This document shows positions 35,678 to 43,328 of a stretch of 64,000 bases of DNA, in pieces (the first letter of the stretch is position 1; each line of letters begins with the position of its first letter). Source of the DNA: Acidobacteriota bacterium (GTDB lineage Bacteria > Acidobacteriota > Terriglobia > Bryobacterales > UBA6623); NCBI GenBank assembly GCA_016125275.1, contig WGMB01000003.1, forward strand, positions 1,653,896 to 1,717,895, read 5' to 3'. The notes beneath the pieces are model-generated. The model was not told the origin of the DNA and ran no database searches. It worked only from the letters and a program-made list of their open reading frames with translations. Made by a program: the position numbers and the translations under genes.

Positions 35678-36690
35678 AGTATCAGGATGCGTTTCTGCAA
35701 GCCGTGTCGATCTCCAGTTCAGGACCACCGCGGGCCCTCCGCGACCGCTATGACGTAGGCCTTTTTTGCCCGAGCTGGGATGCCAGATGTAGATCGATAC
35801 TTGCCGTTGCAGAGGTGGCTTGGGATATTTCGATCGTTCTGGAACTCGAGTCGGACGATCCCGAGGGACACAGGGCTCAAAACTTCCGTGATGTGGAGAG
35901 GTTCGTTAAAGAACGGAGCGGAGAAGTGATCATCTGCAAAGGGGAGTCGGTGAACACTGCCGCGCTATGGGAAAAGTTGCACGTAGCTCTAAGAGGTGCA
36001 TGGGGCGATCGGCGTAGTAGCAGCATGTTTATCGATTATTCGACTTGCCCTCGGTTCTACTCTTTGGGAAGTTTTGCAGTAGGGGTTAGCAGCGGGCGGG
36101 TGGGAGTAGTAGATTTTTTTTATAATGAGGCTGAGTATACTAAGACCAGCACAGAGGGTGAGTATGAGGACTACCCGTTCTCGTCAGGAAGATGGCAAGT
36201 TGTTCCTATACACGGCCTGCAAGGCAGTTTTCGACCTACGGCACCAAAGCTATTTGTGGTGTCGGCCGGATTTCAGGGCGACAAGACCGCGCGCGTCCTC
36301 TCGAGGGAAGACCCCCACCGCGTAAGCTTACTTATGCCGATTCCTGGGACGGTTCTGGAGTATGATGCGGAAGTCCGTGCTAGGAACGACGACATCGTAA
36401 GGACCTATCTGATACCGGGAGAGCAGATCATCGAGGCAGCCGCTGGAGATGCTGTTGCAGCGTGGAAGCGGCTTGGGAAGGCCGGACTTGAGAGGTTCGA
36501 AGAAGAGGATGTGTACTATCTGTGCTGTGGGACAAAGCCACATTCTCTAGCTTTAGCGCTTCGCTCGATAACGACTACCCATCCGACTGTATTGTACAAT
36601 ATACCAGAGCGCTTCAACTATGTGCCAGTGGTGCCGACGGGGAGAAGCTGGGTGTACAAGATCCGGGACCTCAGCAGTCTCCTGTACTAG
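35674..36690 (+). CDS. Unrecognised two-part protein (island gene 3)
   Basis: A 338-residue protein starting MKYQDAFLQAV, overlapping the ATPase stop by 4 bp. The N-terminal part has a conserved-looking motif FCPSWDARC (31-39), a Rossmann-like rise VAWDISIVLELES and DYSTCPR (121-127). A second alpha/beta part starts near residue 190 (KLFVVSAGFQGDKTARVL, then RVSLLMPIPGTV) and ends YYLCCGTKPHSLALALR. The two halves suggest tandem Rossmann or CARF-like sensor domains, but I cannot name a family. No signal or membrane segment is seen. Its fixed position after a phosphoesterase and an ATPase suggests a sensor or effector of the same system. Confidence 0.75.
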   Translation: MKYQDAFLQAVSISSSGPPRALRDRYDVGLFCPSWDARCRSILAVAEVAWDISIVLELESDDPEGHRAQNFRDVERFVKERSGEVIICKGESVNTAALWEKLHVALRGAWGDRRSSSMFIDYSTCPRFYSLGSFAVGVSSGRVGVVDFFYNEAEYTKTSTEGEYEDYPFSSGRWQVVPIHGLQGSFRPTAPKLFVVSAGFQGDKTARVLSREDPHRVSLLMPIPGTVLEYDAEVRARNDDIVRTYLIPGEQIIEAAAGDAVAAWKRLGKAGLERFEEEDVYYLCCGTKPHSLALALRSITTTHPTVLYNIPERFNYVPVVPTGRSWVYKIRDLSSLLY

Positions 36691-36697
36691 GTCAAAA

Positions 36698-37519
36698 ATG
36701 CCAAGGCCATTTTTGAGGTGGGTGGGGGGTAAGCGATGGCTTGTAGGGGAGGTAGCTCGCCTAGCGGGGAAGGGAGGTTACTCCCGCTATGTGGAGCCGT
36801 TCCTGGGAGGAGGTGCAGTCTTTTTTGGTCTCGGATTGAGTAACGCAGTCCTTGGCGATCGCAATGAGGAATTGATGAATGTATACGCCCAGGTGCGGGA
36901 CCGTCCGGAGCAATTGATTCGGCAGCTCAAGAAGTTGGAGGTCAGCAGAGAGTCGTTTGGAGCCGTGCGGCAGGATCGGCCCAAGGGAGCCGTTGGGCGT
37001 GCGGTTCGGTTTTTGTATCTCAATCGCACCGCATTCTCAGGACTTTATCGTGTGAATATGAGAGGGGAGTATAATGTTCCGTACGGAGGCGGGCGACGCA
37101 CGCCAGAGGTTCTGTGGAAGCGGCGATTGCTAGAGGGGGCGTCGGAAGCCCTCCAAGGGGTCGAGTTAGTTTCGGGGGATTTTGAGAAGACAGTCGACGC
37201 GTGCCGAGAGGGTGATCTGGTGTATTGCGACCCTACGTACGCAGGAGAGCGGCCACGGGAGCGGTTCGACAGGTACAACGCTGAGAAGTTCACTTGGCGG
37301 GATCAGGAGCGACTAGCGAGGTCCTGCAGGCTGCTCGCGGAAAGGGGATGCACGGTGATCGTCAGCAATTGTGCGGATTCGAGCGTCTTAGAGTTGTACT
37401 CGCCGCATGAGTTTGTTGTCGTGGAGAGGCTCTGCCGGGTTAGTGCGAACGTTCGCCATCGGACGCGGGTGAACGAAGTGCTGATGGCTTTTCGGCCGAA
37501 AGGCCGGACAGGGCGATAG
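36698..37519 (+). CDS. Dam-family DNA adenine methyltransferase (island gene 4)
   Basis: A 273-residue protein of the alpha-type N6-adenine methyltransferase group. It has FLRWVGGKRWL (SAM motif X/I lead), YVEPFLGGGAVFF (SAM motif I), FLYLNRTAFSGLYRVN and a catalytic motif IV read as DPTY at 178-181, where most Dam enzymes have DPPY. DPTY variants are known in phage-type enzymes, so activity is plausible. The ATG at 36698 is chosen because homologues start just before the FLRW motif and the longer frame is antisense-like. It lies 7 nt after island gene 3. It may be self-protection for the module, an orphan regulator or a phage remnant. Confidence 0.88.
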   Translation: MPRPFLRWVGGKRWLVGEVARLAGKGGYSRYVEPFLGGGAVFFGLGLSNAVLGDRNEELMNVYAQVRDRPEQLIRQLKKLEVSRESFGAVRQDRPKGAVGRAVRFLYLNRTAFSGLYRVNMRGEYNVPYGGGRRTPEVLWKRRLLEGASEALQGVELVSGDFEKTVDACREGDLVYCDPTYAGERPRERFDRYNAEKFTWRDQERLARSCRLLAERGCTVIVSNCADSSVLELYSPHEFVVVERLCRVSANVRHRTRVNEVLMAFRPKGRTGR

Positions 37520-37710
37520 GTGAGGTCGGGGACAGAGACGCCAGGGGATCTCTTGATCGTCCCCCGCCACCCCCATCCCGCATTTTCCAAGCCACCCAAC
37601 CCCAACCCCATCAACAAGTTCCACTCCCAGCCAACACAAATTCCTTGCACCCCCGCGCTACCCTGAAATCGCGGGGCCAAATCATCCACCCGGCCCCGAT
37701 GTCAGGAATC

Positions 37711-38145
37711 ATGAAGAAAAAGCTGACAAAAGCGGACATCTATGCCCTGGCCAAAACCCGTCAGGACCCGCCCGTCACCGAGCGCCAGCACCGCCTCATC
37801 GCCGCTCTGCTCGACAGCCACACGCTCAAGGCCGCCGCCCATGCCGCCGAAGTCGCCGAGCGCACCGTCTACCGCTGGCTCAAGCAGCGCCCCTTCCGGG
37901 ACGCCCTCCAGCAAGCCCGCCGCGAGCGCTTCTGCGTCAGCAACGCCCTGCTCCACAAGCTCGCCCTCGACGTCCCCGCGCAGATCGCCGCCATCCTCCA
38001 GGACCCGGCCACAGCCCCCACCACCCGCATCCGAGCCCTCTCCACCTTGCTCCGCTTCGCCCAACAAGGCATCGAAATCGACGACCTCGCCAATCGCGTC
38101 AGCAACCTCGAGACTTCCACCAAATCCAACAGCAAGAGGCCCTAG
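37711..38145 (+). CDS. HTH protein, terminase-small-subunit-like
   Basis: About 144 residues from the ATG at 37711 (an ATG at 37699 is also possible). A helix-turn-helix is read at SHTLKAAAHAAEVAERTVYRWLKQ, followed by a helical body (RERFCVSNALLHKLALDVPA) and an acidic Leu-rich tail. This resembles the N-terminal HTH of phage terminase small subunits (phBC6A51-like). No terminase large subunit or other phage gene is adjacent, so it is either an orphan regulator or a remnant. It has host-like high GC and lies just outside the low-GC island, 5 nt before the next gene. Confidence 0.65.
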   Translation: MKKKLTKADIYALAKTRQDPPVTERQHRLIAALLDSHTLKAAAHAAEVAERTVYRWLKQRPFRDALQQARRERFCVSNALLHKLALDVPAQIAAILQDPATAPTTRIRALSTLLRFAQQGIEIDDLANRVSNLETSTKSNSKRP

Positions 38146-38150
38146 CCGCC

Positions 38151-38714
38151 ATGGTCACCCTCCCCAACCACAACCTCCGCAACCGCGTCGAGCGCATGGA
38201 GCGCCATTACCCTCCAGCCCTCGCCGAGCCCGAGGTCATCATCCGCGTCTACGGCGACTACGAGCAGGGCGGCTACACCATGTCCCAGATCAACTACGGA
38301 ACCCACACGGAATTCTTCATTTATGACCTGGATCCCGACGAATACGCCGAGTTCATGACGCCCATCGAGGGCGTGGACGACGAGCCCGTCGACATCCTCG
38401 CACCCGGCGAGCCGTCCGACTTCCAGGCCCCAGCCCCGGAACCCGAACCGGAGCCCGACCACAACCCCACGCTAGCCGCCCGGCAACCCCCCATCCGCAT
38501 CACGCCGTCCGAAGGCCCCCGCCACCTCGACCCCGTCCTGGCCTACCACCTCCGCCTACCGGAAAGCGCCCTCGCCCCGCCGGTCCGCGACCCGCTTCCC
38601 CCGCGCCGCGAATTCTCGAGCCCCGTCACCACCCCCGGCCGCGGCCCCGCCGCCGACATCCGCCTCACCTTCTCCTCCCCCAAATCCCCCCGCAAACGCC
38701 CCACTTTCCAATAG
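38151..38714 (+). CDS. Acidic Pro-rich hypothetical protein
   Basis: A 187-residue protein. The first ~80 residues could fold (LPNHNLRNRVERMERHYPPA, VIIRVYGDYEQGGYTMSQIN, LDPDEYAEFM). The rest is low-complexity, rich in Pro, Glu and Arg (PAPEPEPEPD, LPPRREFSSPV), and probably disordered. No signal peptide or family is recognised. It starts 5 nt after the HTH gene, so they are likely translated together. The function is unknown. Confidence 0.5.
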   Translation: MVTLPNHNLRNRVERMERHYPPALAEPEVIIRVYGDYEQGGYTMSQINYGTHTEFFIYDLDPDEYAEFMTPIEGVDDEPVDILAPGEPSDFQAPAPEPEPEPDHNPTLAARQPPIRITPSEGPRHLDPVLAYHLRLPESALAPPVRDPLPPRREFSSPVTTPGRGPAADIRLTFSSPKSPRKRPTFQ

Positions 38715-38726
38715 CGAATTAGAGCC

Positions 38727-38752
38727 CCAGGCGTGGGCCTGGAAAATTTTCC
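38727..38752. terminator. Stem-loop and A/T palindrome between convergent genes
   Basis: A 6-bp hairpin (38727-38732 with 38737-38742) runs into a perfect 12-bp palindrome ggaaaattttcc (38741-38752). This arrangement suits a bidirectional terminator between the genes ending at 38714 and 38767. Confidence 0.45.
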
Positions 38753-38766
38753 GGACAGCCAAGACT

Positions 38767-39651
38767 CTATTCAACCCCGCTCCCCACCAACCTCCCCAGC
38801 CCCTCCAAGTTCTCCCGCAGCGACTCCTCGGCATCCACCTCCGGCCGGTGATCCAAAATCCCGATCGGCCCCGCATACCCCGACTCCCGCACCAGATCGA
38901 TCATCCCCCGGTCCTGCGTCCCCGTCCCCAACGGCAAAATCATCGGCCCGCCCGGCGTCATCCCGTTCAAATTCACCGCCAGCAAATGCGGAACCATCCA
39001 CGCGAACAGCCCCGGCAGCCGCTCCATCTGCTCCTGCCCGTGGTGAAAGTTGTACACCATGCCCACGTTGTCGGCCTGCACCTCCAGCAGCGCCGCCAAC
39101 TGGTTCTCCGGCTCGCCGTACCAGCCGCCGTGGTTGTACAGCCCCACCCGCCCCTCGATCGTCTTCGCCTCGGCCGCAATCGCCTCGATCGCCTGCACCG
39201 TCAGCGCCACCTTCTCCTCCTGCGACAGCCCCTCGAAGGCCTTCTCCTGCAGCAGCACCCACAAGTCGGCCGACTCGTTGTTGCGCCGCAACGCATCCAT
39301 CGCCAGCTTCACGCTGCCGCTGAGCGGATCGCGCGGGTCCACCCCGCCGCACCACCACGCCGCCAGGTCGATGCGCTTCTCGCGCAACGCAGCGATCTCC
39401 TCGTCGAAGCTGGGGATGTGCTCCTCGCGGTAGTCATAGGCCACGGCCTTGATGCCCAGCCGCTCCAGCATCTCCGCCCGCTCCTTGGGCCCGCGCTTGG
39501 AGGCGTCGAACGGCACGATGCACCAAGCCATCAAGTTGTCGCGCGAGAAGATGCCGGCGTCCGCCAAAGGGTCGGGCGCCTGGGCCTCCGGCTCGGGCGC
39601 CGAACCGCCGCAAGCCGCCAGCAAAAGGAGGAGGGGGAGTAGGAATCGCAT
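38767..39651 (-). CDS. Lipoprotein with sugar-isomerase-like TIM barrel
   Basis: A 294-residue protein. The lipoprotein signal is LLPLLLLLAACGGS (Cys near residue 15). The body resembles the xylose-isomerase-like TIM barrel of sugar-phosphate isomerases/epimerases: MAWCIVPFDASKRGPKERAEMLERLGIKAV, SFDEEIAALREKRIDLAAWWC, VGLYNHGGWYGEPENQ, NVGMVYNFHHGQEQ and VNLNGMTPGG. Likely metal-binding Glu and His residues are present but unverified. Exported members of this family are common in Planctomycetota and Bryobacterales. Substrate is unknown. The upstream reading frame is antisense to the amidohydrolase, so the ATG at 39651 is used. It shares a divergent promoter with that gene. Confidence 0.85.
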   Translation of the reverse strand: MRFLLPLLLLLAACGGSAPEPEAQAPDPLADAGIFSRDNLMAWCIVPFDASKRGPKERAEMLERLGIKAVAYDYREEHIPSFDEEIAALREKRIDLAAWWCGGVDPRDPLSGSVKLAMDALRRNNESADLWVLLQEKAFEGLSQEEKVALTVQAIEAIAAEAKTIEGRVGLYNHGGWYGEPENQLAALLEVQADNVGMVYNFHHGQEQMERLPGLFAWMVPHLLAVNLNGMTPGGPMILPLGTGTQDRGMIDLVRESGYAGPIGILDHRPEVDAEESLRENLEGLGRLVGSGVE

Positions 39652-39659
39652 TCGCCCGC

Positions 39660-39665
39660 AGTATA
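39660..39665 (-). promoter_or_regulatory. -10 box TATACT, leaderless start at 39651
   Basis: TATACT on the minus strand ends 8 nt before the ATG at 39651. Confidence 0.5.
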
Positions 39666-39690
39666 GCTCCGCCGTCCCCGCGCCCCCTGC

Positions 39691-39696
39691 TATCAT
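39691..39696 (+). promoter_or_regulatory. -10 box TATCAT, leaderless start at 39706
   Basis: TATCAT ends 9 nt before the ATG at 39706. It forms a divergent pair with the box at 39660-39665. Confidence 0.5.
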
Positions 39697-39705
39697 CCTC
39701 CCGCC

Positions 39706-40983
39706 ATGAAGCTCGCTCACGGCTGGACCCTCCTCCGCAACGGCCAACTCGTCGACGGAACCGGCGCCCCGCCCGTCCCCGACGCCGCCGTTGTCGTCCG
39801 CAACGGCAAAATCCTCTACGCCGGCCCCTCCGCCGGAGCCCCCGAAACCCCGCCCGACGCCCGCGTCATCGACGCCCACGGCGGAACCATCCTGCCCGGC
39901 CTCGTCGAAGCCCACTTCCACGCCACCTACTTCAACGTCCTCGAGCTCCAGGATCTCGACATCCGCTATCCGGTCGAATACGTCACCATCCGCGCCGTCA
40001 AAAACGCCCAAACCGCCCTCGAAGCCGGCTACACCGCCGCCCGCAGCGGCGGCAGCCTGTTCAACATCGACGTCTGGCTGCGGCGCGCCCTCGACGAAGA
40101 CATGATCCCCGGCCCCCGCCTCGCCCCTTCCGGCCGAGAGATTTGCGGCGCCGGCGGCCTCATGGACTGGAACCCCGACTACCGCAAAATCGGCATGGAA
40201 GGCCTGGTACTCATCGTCAACGGCCCCGACGAGGCCCGCGCCGCCGTCCGCAAGCTCGTCAAAGACGGCGTCGAGTGGGTCAAGACCTACCCCACGGGAG
40301 ACGCCGCCGCCCCCGACATCAACGACCATCACTCCCTCTCGATGACCTTTGAGGAGATGCACGCCGTCGTCGGCACGGCCCACAACCACGGCCTCAAAGT
40401 CACCGGCCACTGCCGCGCCAACCAAGGCATCAAGAACGCTCTGCGCGCCGGCTACGACGCCCTCGAGCACGCCACCTTCATGGACGACGAAGCGCTGGAC
40501 CTGCTGCTCGAACGCAACGTGCCCGTCGTGCCCGCCCTCTGGTTCGAGCAAGCCTCGGTCGACCACGGCGCCCAGTTCGGCATGTCCCAGCGCGTCATCG
40601 ACGGCCACAAGGAGACCCTCGAAGGCGGCGCCGCCAGCGCCCTCCGCATCCAGCGCGCCGGCGGACGCATCGCCCTTGGCGGCGACTTCGGCTTCACCTG
40701 GACGCCGCACGGAACCTACGCCAAAGAGATCACCTTTTTCGTGCGCCAAGTCGGCTTCACGCCGCTCGAAGCGCTCACCTGCGCCACCAAGAACGGCGCG
40801 GAGCTGATGGGCCGCGGCCACGAAATCGGCACAGTCGAACCCGGCAAGCTGGCGGACCTGCTGGTCGTCGACGGCGACGTGCTGCAAAACATCCGCCTCC
40901 TCGAAAACCGCGCCAACTTCCGAGCCGTCCTCCAAGGCGGCCAACTCAAAGCCGGAAAACTCGCAGCAGAGCCGCGCCCGTAA
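39706..40983 (+). CDS. Amidohydrolase (imidazolonepropionase-like)
   Basis: A 425-residue cytoplasmic protein with the amidohydrolase-superfamily layout. The N-terminal beta part is followed by the metal motif His70-x-His72 (VEAHFHATY), a Lys in VEWVKTYPTGD, His in VTGHCRAN, His in LEHATFMDDE and Asp in ALGGDFGF. The C-terminal typical run is GTVEPGKLADLLVVDGD. These residues fit a mono- or binuclear metal hydrolase acting on cyclic amides, peptidase-type substrates or lactones; the substrate is unknown. No signal peptide is seen, unlike the divergent lipoprotein. The MOSC gene starts 40 nt downstream. Confidence 0.88.
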   Translation: MKLAHGWTLLRNGQLVDGTGAPPVPDAAVVVRNGKILYAGPSAGAPETPPDARVIDAHGGTILPGLVEAHFHATYFNVLELQDLDIRYPVEYVTIRAVKNAQTALEAGYTAARSGGSLFNIDVWLRRALDEDMIPGPRLAPSGREICGAGGLMDWNPDYRKIGMEGLVLIVNGPDEARAAVRKLVKDGVEWVKTYPTGDAAAPDINDHHSLSMTFEEMHAVVGTAHNHGLKVTGHCRANQGIKNALRAGYDALEHATFMDDEALDLLLERNVPVVPALWFEQASVDHGAQFGMSQRVIDGHKETLEGGAASALRIQRAGGRIALGGDFGFTWTPHGTYAKEITFFVRQVGFTPLEALTCATKNGAELMGRGHEIGTVEPGKLADLLVVDGDVLQNIRLLENRANFRAVLQGGQLKAGKLAAEPRP

Positions 40984-41011
40984 AGGGCGCGCCCACGGCG
41001 GCGTCCACTGC

Positions 41012-41017
41012 TACCAT
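41012..41017 (+). promoter_or_regulatory. -10-like TACCAT, leaderless start at 41024
   Basis: TACCAT ends 6 nt before the ATG at 41024. Confidence 0.45.
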
Positions 41018-41023
41018 CCCTCC

Positions 41024-41734
41024 ATGGCCGATCGAAGCGTGGGAACGGTCCGGGAGCTCCGCCGCTACCCGGTAAAATCCATGGCGGCGGAATCCCTGCA
41101 ATCCGTCGCCGTCTCCTGGCACGGCCTGGCCGGCGACCGCCGCTGGGCGTTCGTCCGGCCCGACATGGAACGCAGCGGCTTCCCCTGGCTCACCATCCGC
41201 GAAAAACCCGACCTCTGGCTCCACGAGCCGCGCTTCCTCGACCCCGCCGATGTAGAAGCCTCCAAGACCGTCGTCAAGACCCCGGCCGGCGTTGAGCTGG
41301 AAGTCGCCGACCCCGAGCTCGCCCGCAGCCTGGGCGACGGCGTCCGCGTCATCAAGCAGTATGGCGGCGTCTTTGACACCTTTCCCCTCTCCCTGCTGAC
41401 CGTGCAGAGCGTCGAAGGCCTGTCCGCCCTCGCCGGAGAGGCTCTCACTCCCCTCCGCTTCCGTCCCAACCTCGTCATCGACGCCGCCGGGGCCGAACCC
41501 TTTCCCGAGGACCATTGGGTCGGAGCCGTTCTGCGCATCGGCTCCCTGCGCTTCCGCGTCGACGTCCGCGACCAGCGCTGCGTCATGGTCAACGTCGACC
41601 CGGCCGGCGCCGCCCCCAATCCGGCCGTCCTGCGCTCCATCGCCCGCGAGCGCGACGCCCGTTTCGGCGTCTACGGCACGATCGTCCAGCCCGGCGAGGT
41701 CTCAGTGGGAGACCCCGTCGTGATCGAGTCCTGA
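41024..41734 (+). CDS. MOSC-domain protein
   Basis: A 236-residue protein. The MOSC N-terminal beta-barrel starts GTVRELRRYPVKSMAAESL, followed by WHGLAGDRRWAFV. The MOSC domain proper has RPNLVID, then VRDQRCVMVNVDPAGAAPNP with the conserved Cys and ends EVSVGDPVVIES. MOSC proteins handle the molybdenum cofactor or reduce N-hydroxylated compounds (family knowledge); the partner here is unknown. Its own -10 box suggests separate transcription from the amidohydrolase. Confidence 0.88.
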   Translation: MADRSVGTVRELRRYPVKSMAAESLQSVAVSWHGLAGDRRWAFVRPDMERSGFPWLTIREKPDLWLHEPRFLDPADVEASKTVVKTPAGVELEVADPELARSLGDGVRVIKQYGGVFDTFPLSLLTVQSVEGLSALAGEALTPLRFRPNLVIDAAGAEPFPEDHWVGAVLRIGSLRFRVDVRDQRCVMVNVDPAGAAPNPAVLRSIARERDARFGVYGTIVQPGEVSVGDPVVIES

Positions 41735-41908
41735 TCCGACGGGCGGCTGCACGCAAAGCCCCCCGCCGCCACATCCGTAGTACACTCAGCAGTCTGCCGA
41801 CCTGCCCCGCCGCAACCCGGCCGACGCGCCGCCCTTCAACGGCTGACGCGCCGACAACTCATCCGTGCGCCGCAGGCCTGCGCCCGCCGCCACAAGGAGC
41901 TCTTTCCA

Positions 41909-43222
41909 ATGACTGACAACCACCGGACCGGCACGCCGTCCCTCTTCTCCCGGCGCGACATGCTGGGAATGGCCGGCACGGCCCTCGCCGGCCTCGCCTC
42001 CGGCGCCGCCGCGCCCGCCCAGCAGAAGCGCCCCCGCATCGCCTGCGTCGTCACCTACTGGGCCGCCCCCGGCTCCCACGCCGACTGGATCATCTGCAAG
42101 CTGATGGACGGCTATTGGTGGAAAGGCGCCGCCACCGACTCCCGCGTCGACGTCGTCTCGGCCTACATCCACCAGCTCGACGAAAGCCCCCTCGGCCGCA
42201 AGGTCTGCGAGTCCAAAGGCGTCCCCATCTATGACAGCGTCGCCGGAGCCCTCACCCTGGGCGGCGATGAGCTCGCCGTCGACGGCGTCGTGCTGGTCGG
42301 CGAACACGGCATCTATCACACCAACCTCATCGGGCAGAAGTACTACCCCCGCTGGTGGCTCTACCAGCAGATCGTCCGCGTCTTCGAGAAGAGCAAGCGC
42401 TCGGTGCCGGTCTTCAATGACAAGCACCTCTCCACCCGCTGGGACGAAGCCAAGTGGATGTACGATAAGTCCCGCGAGCTGGACTTTCCCCTCTTCGGCG
42501 GCTCCTCCATCCCCTTCTACTACCGCAAGCCCGAGATCGAGCTCGACATCGACACCCCGGTCAAGGCCTCCGTCGTCGCCAGCGGCGCCGGCGACGAAGG
42601 CAGCCTCTTCCACTGCGTCGACGTGCTCCAGTGCTTCGTCGAGCGCCGCAAGGGCGGAGAGAGCGGCGTCGCCTCGGTGCAGAGCATCCGCGGCCCGGAA
42701 ACCTGGAAGTGGACCGAGCGCAACCCCTGGGCCGGCAACCTGCTCGACGCCATCGGCAAGAACTTCGACATGACGCCCGCCGCCCTGCGCGAGTCCTCCC
42801 GCCAGCCCAGCGTCACCATCGTGGAATACCGCGACGGCACCAAGGGCGCCATCTACTCGGTGCGCGGCGTCGGCTGGACCTACGCCGGCGACATCCAGGG
42901 CCGCGACAAGCCGGCGATGACCTCCATGCTCGGCTGGCCCGGGCCCTACTCCCAGTACCACGCCGCCAACGCCTTCGAGCATTGGATCAACGAGATGATG
43001 CTCACCCGCAAGGAGCCCTACAACGCCGAGCGGCTGCTGCTCTCCACCGGCATCACGGCCTTCAACATGGAATCCAACTGGGAGAACGCCCGCTACTCCG
43101 ACGTCGGCCGGGTCGTCGAAACGCCCTATATGGACATGGCCTACCGCACCACCCGCGGACCGATGTTCAACACCGGCCCGCGCCCGCCGGTCATCCCCTA
43201 CGTCCGCGGCTTTGAAAAATAG
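41909..43222 (+). CDS. Tat-exported protein of unknown family
   Basis: A 437-residue protein. A Tat signal (SRRDMLGMAGTALAGLA) precedes RIACVVTYWAAPGSHADWII. Internal landmarks are VDGVVLVGEHGIYHTNLIG, RWDEAKWMYDKSRELDFPLF and WPGPYSQYHAANAFEHWIN. The first third looks Rossmann-like (VDVVSAYIHQLDES, VLVGEH), so a distant Gfo/Idh-type relationship is possible but the usual EKP motif is not visible. The gene has a clear Shine-Dalgarno motif (aaggag, 41895-41900). It lies upstream of the PLP lyase with a stem-loop in between. Similar Tat-marked proteins are common in Bryobacterales. Confidence 0.6.
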   Translation: MTDNHRTGTPSLFSRRDMLGMAGTALAGLASGAAAPAQQKRPRIACVVTYWAAPGSHADWIICKLMDGYWWKGAATDSRVDVVSAYIHQLDESPLGRKVCESKGVPIYDSVAGALTLGGDELAVDGVVLVGEHGIYHTNLIGQKYYPRWWLYQQIVRVFEKSKRSVPVFNDKHLSTRWDEAKWMYDKSRELDFPLFGGSSIPFYYRKPEIELDIDTPVKASVVASGAGDEGSLFHCVDVLQCFVERRKGGESGVASVQSIRGPETWKWTERNPWAGNLLDAIGKNFDMTPAALRESSRQPSVTIVEYRDGTKGAIYSVRGVGWTYAGDIQGRDKPAMTSMLGWPGPYSQYHAANAFEHWINEMMLTRKEPYNAERLLLSTGITAFNMESNWENARYSDVGRVVETPYMDMAYRTTRGPMFNTGPRPPVIPYVRGFEK

Positions 43223-43271
43223 CCGCCCGCCTTAACGATATTCCTCGCGGACTCAGCTAAGATCCAAGGCA

Positions 43272-43298
43272 GACCGGGAGAGCGCCCCTCTCCCGGTC
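43272..43298 (+). promoter_or_regulatory. Perfect 11-bp stem-loop in the leader of the PLP-lyase gene
   Basis: Stem 43272-43282 with 43288-43298 and loop cgccc, 30 nt before the start at 43329. A TAAGAT -10-like box at 43258-43263 would place it at the very 5' end of the mRNA. It may instead terminate the upstream gene. Confidence 0.5.
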
Positions 43299-43328
43299 CC
43301 GACCATACCCGGAGGCCGAACCACTACC

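Noticed and set aside
32236-37602. 10-bp direct repeat CACCCAACCC at 32236-32245 and 37593-37602, flanking the island
   Set aside because: Both copies lie in C-rich, low-complexity stretches where such matches arise by chance. No integrase or tRNA is adjacent, so I do not call it an attachment site.
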